44,849 nucleotides of DNA, from positions 1 to 44,849 of the forward strand of contig NZ_JASHKB010000029.1 in assembly GCF_030732865.1 (NCBI RefSeq), in the 5' to 3' direction. A model generated the notes under the pieces. It was not told the DNA's origin and ran no database searches. It saw only the letters and a program-made list of their open reading frames with translations. Shown here one piece after another: positions 43,593 through 44,849 of this stretch (positions are counted from its first letter, which is position 1; every line of letters begins with the position of its first letter). The DNA is from Roseitalea sp. MMSF_3546 (GTDB lineage Bacteria > Pseudomonadota > Alphaproteobacteria > Rhizobiales > Rhizobiaceae). Both the position numbers and the translations under genes were made by a program.

Positions 43593-44716
43593 GCTTCATT
43601 TATAGTCCGGCAATGCGTGGGAAAGAGGGCGAATGGTCTGCGCTCAGATTGTTGGCACCATCGGTGCAGCAGGTCATCCGACCTCGAATGATCCTGCCTC
43701 CGGCTAAAGGGGACGCGCACCCTCCCCTCTTGGCGGACGCATCGTCACTGGGCGTTCTCCTTCACGCGAGAACATTGCTGAGTTGCTGGCCGGTCGAGCG
43801 ACCCATCGAATTTGACATCGAGTATGTCGAGAAGGCTCTCTCACCGAGCAATCGACAAAAGGCTCTTCGGACGCTGTTCGACGAAGCGCGTTCGCACGGG
43901 CACGTCGTCATTCCCGTTGTCGATCTTGCGTCACTCGCGCGAGGGCTTGGGCCTTTGTACAGAGTTTTGGCGGCTGGTGGCCCTCTCACGCTCAGGCTTA
44001 CCGCTGCAGACCTTGCGGACCCAACGACCTTTGAATCGGTCACACGCCAACTCTCTGAGCTTGATGTGGAGCCGGCGCAAAACAACCTCATCCTCGATTT
44101 TGGGGCGTCGGATTTTTCAGACGTAGCAATTACGGCCAGCGTTATTGAGGGCGCAATTGAAGATGCTTTGGAGACTGCAACGTGGGAGACGATAACCTTC
44201 CAAGGTTCGAGCTATCCTAGGCAAAACCCTGCGAGCCCAGGCGATGGCGCCAGCGTCCCCCGCAACGAGGCTCTTGCTTGGCAAGCCGCCAGCGATACGT
44301 TCGCCGGTACCGGGGAGTCAATTATCTTCGGCGACTACGGCGCGGATCATGCCGAGGTGGAGTTTGGTCCAGGGGGAGGTCGAGCGGATCCCCACCTTCG
44401 TTGGGCTGACGCAGATTGTTGGCGTGTTGAGCGTGGCTCGGGTAGGGGCAAACACACCACGCAAATGCGGGATGTTGCCAACCGGCTGCGGACGTTTGGC
44501 ACCTCACCAGGCCCCGGTATGTGCAGGGGAGATGATTTCGTGGATGGCCTAGTCAACGGTACAGGTGGATGCGGAAATCCCAGCATATGGCGTTCGATGA
44601 ACATGACTAGGCACATTACCTACGTTGCGCGTCAACGAGCGACAGCGCTCGGTATCAGTATCGCCGTGCCGAGAACGCGCAAAAGCCCCACGCAGCCAAG
44701 CTTCGTATTTACCTGA
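43589..44716 (+). CDS. Beta-family protein (phage T4 Beta protein-like)
   Basis: A 375-residue protein whose ends fit the Beta protein family (as I recall PF14350): the opening FIYSPAMRGKEGEWSALRLL and the closing NGTGGCGNPSIWRSMNMTRHITYVARQR. The middle has barrel-like repeats (HVVIPVVDLASLARGL, NNLILDFGASDF, WETITFQGSSYPR, SIIFGDYGADHAEV). No signal peptide or membrane helix is seen. Its biochemical function is not known to me. The ATGA overlap with the XRE-ImmA/IrrE gene makes a two-gene operon; a plausible model is an effector controlled by a protease/repressor, but that is inference. Confidence 0.72.
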   Translation: MSFIYSPAMRGKEGEWSALRLLAPSVQQVIRPRMILPPAKGDAHPPLLADASSLGVLLHARTLLSCWPVERPIEFDIEYVEKALSPSNRQKALRTLFDEARSHGHVVIPVVDLASLARGLGPLYRVLAAGGPLTLRLTAADLADPTTFESVTRQLSELDVEPAQNNLILDFGASDFSDVAITASVIEGAIEDALETATWETITFQGSSYPRQNPASPGDGASVPRNEALAWQAASDTFAGTGESIIFGDYGADHAEVEFGPGGGRADPHLRWADADCWRVERGSGRGKHTTQMRDVANRLRTFGTSPGPGMCRGDDFVDGLVNGTGGCGNPSIWRSMNMTRHITYVARQRATALGISIAVPRTRKSPTQPSFVFT

Positions 44717-44849
44717 TAGTTTGCGGAAGGCCTACGACCGCGCCTTTCGCTGCTCTCGCCCCTCACCCCATCGTAAGCGTCCGGCCAAGCCTTCTTTGAG
44801 CGATCGTGGTCTTTGTGCAGATTTCGAAGCTGATTTCGCAATCAATTTC
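44717..44849. other. end of window, no supported gene
   Basis: 133 bases after the Beta-family stop. Short open frames exist on both strands but none shows a recognised motif or ribosome site. The composition stays like that of the preceding two genes. Confidence 0.3.

Noticed and set aside
44632-44841. Minus-strand 69-residue frame at the window end
   Set aside because: No motif or ribosome site, and it overlaps the end of the Beta-family gene on the other strand.

Overview
This window looks like chromosomal DNA of an alphaproteobacterium of the Hyphomicrobiales (Rhizobiales). The DNA is GC-rich. It holds an acpXL-type very-long-chain fatty acid (VLCFA) lipid A cluster, which is typical of that order, an aerobic-type (CobN-dependent) cobalamin gene set, and several families of short palindromic repeats. 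Genus cannot be set from the sequence alone.

Layout. (1) 75-3262: a B12-dependent methylmalonyl-CoA mutase (minus strand), divergent from a KdgK-like sugar kinase. (2) 3370-8170: acpXL, fabF2XL, fabF1XL, adh2XL and lpxXL, in the usual order but with no fabZXL between acpXL and fabF2XL. (3) 8265-10078: a degenerate mannose-1-phosphate guanylyltransferase/cupin protein and an L,D-transpeptidase. (4) 10256-15565: a peptide/nickel-family ABC transporter (binding protein, two permeases, fused double ATPase). (5) 15665-39027: a large cobalamin locus. Minus strand, by position: cobD, cobC, cobB, cobA; cobM; a toxin-antitoxin pair; a cbiG-cobJ fusion, cobI, cobL, a fused N-domain-cobH gene, a cbiX-like gene and a small His-rich membrane protein; a terB-like gene; cobO, cobN, cobW, cobU, a cobalamin riboswitch, and cobQ. 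Plus strand: cbiD and cobK. (6) 39456-41417: a secreted HExxH lipoprotein and a class III aminotransferase. (7) 41418-44849: a repeat-rich gap, then a less GC-rich two-gene operon (XRE-ImmA/IrrE protein and phage Beta-family protein) behind a perfect 11-bp inverted repeat.

How the genes work together. CobA makes precorrin-2. CobI, CobJ, CobM, CobK, CobL and CobH build hydrogenobyrinate. CobB amidates it, CobN (with CobS/CobT, not in this window) inserts cobalt, CobO adenylates, CobQ, CobD and CobC give adenosylcobinamide phosphate, and CobU starts nucleotide-loop attachment. CbiD stands where CobF would be, CbiG is fused to CobJ, and no cobG is present, so the set is a hybrid of textbook aerobic and anaerobic parts. 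Genes in the minus-strand runs overlap by ATGA/GTGA, which implies operons. The riboswitch should repress cobU-cobW-cobN-cobO when B12 is plentiful.

Most notable: palindromic repeats kept in frame inside cobN and cobB; a TumE-like toxin gene broken by an amber codon inside the cob operon; a foreign-looking domain fused to CobH; a FabF2XL without the ketosynthase catalytic residues; and the XRE-ImmA/IrrE plus Beta-protein operon, the best candidate for a poorly characterised defence or toxin-like system.
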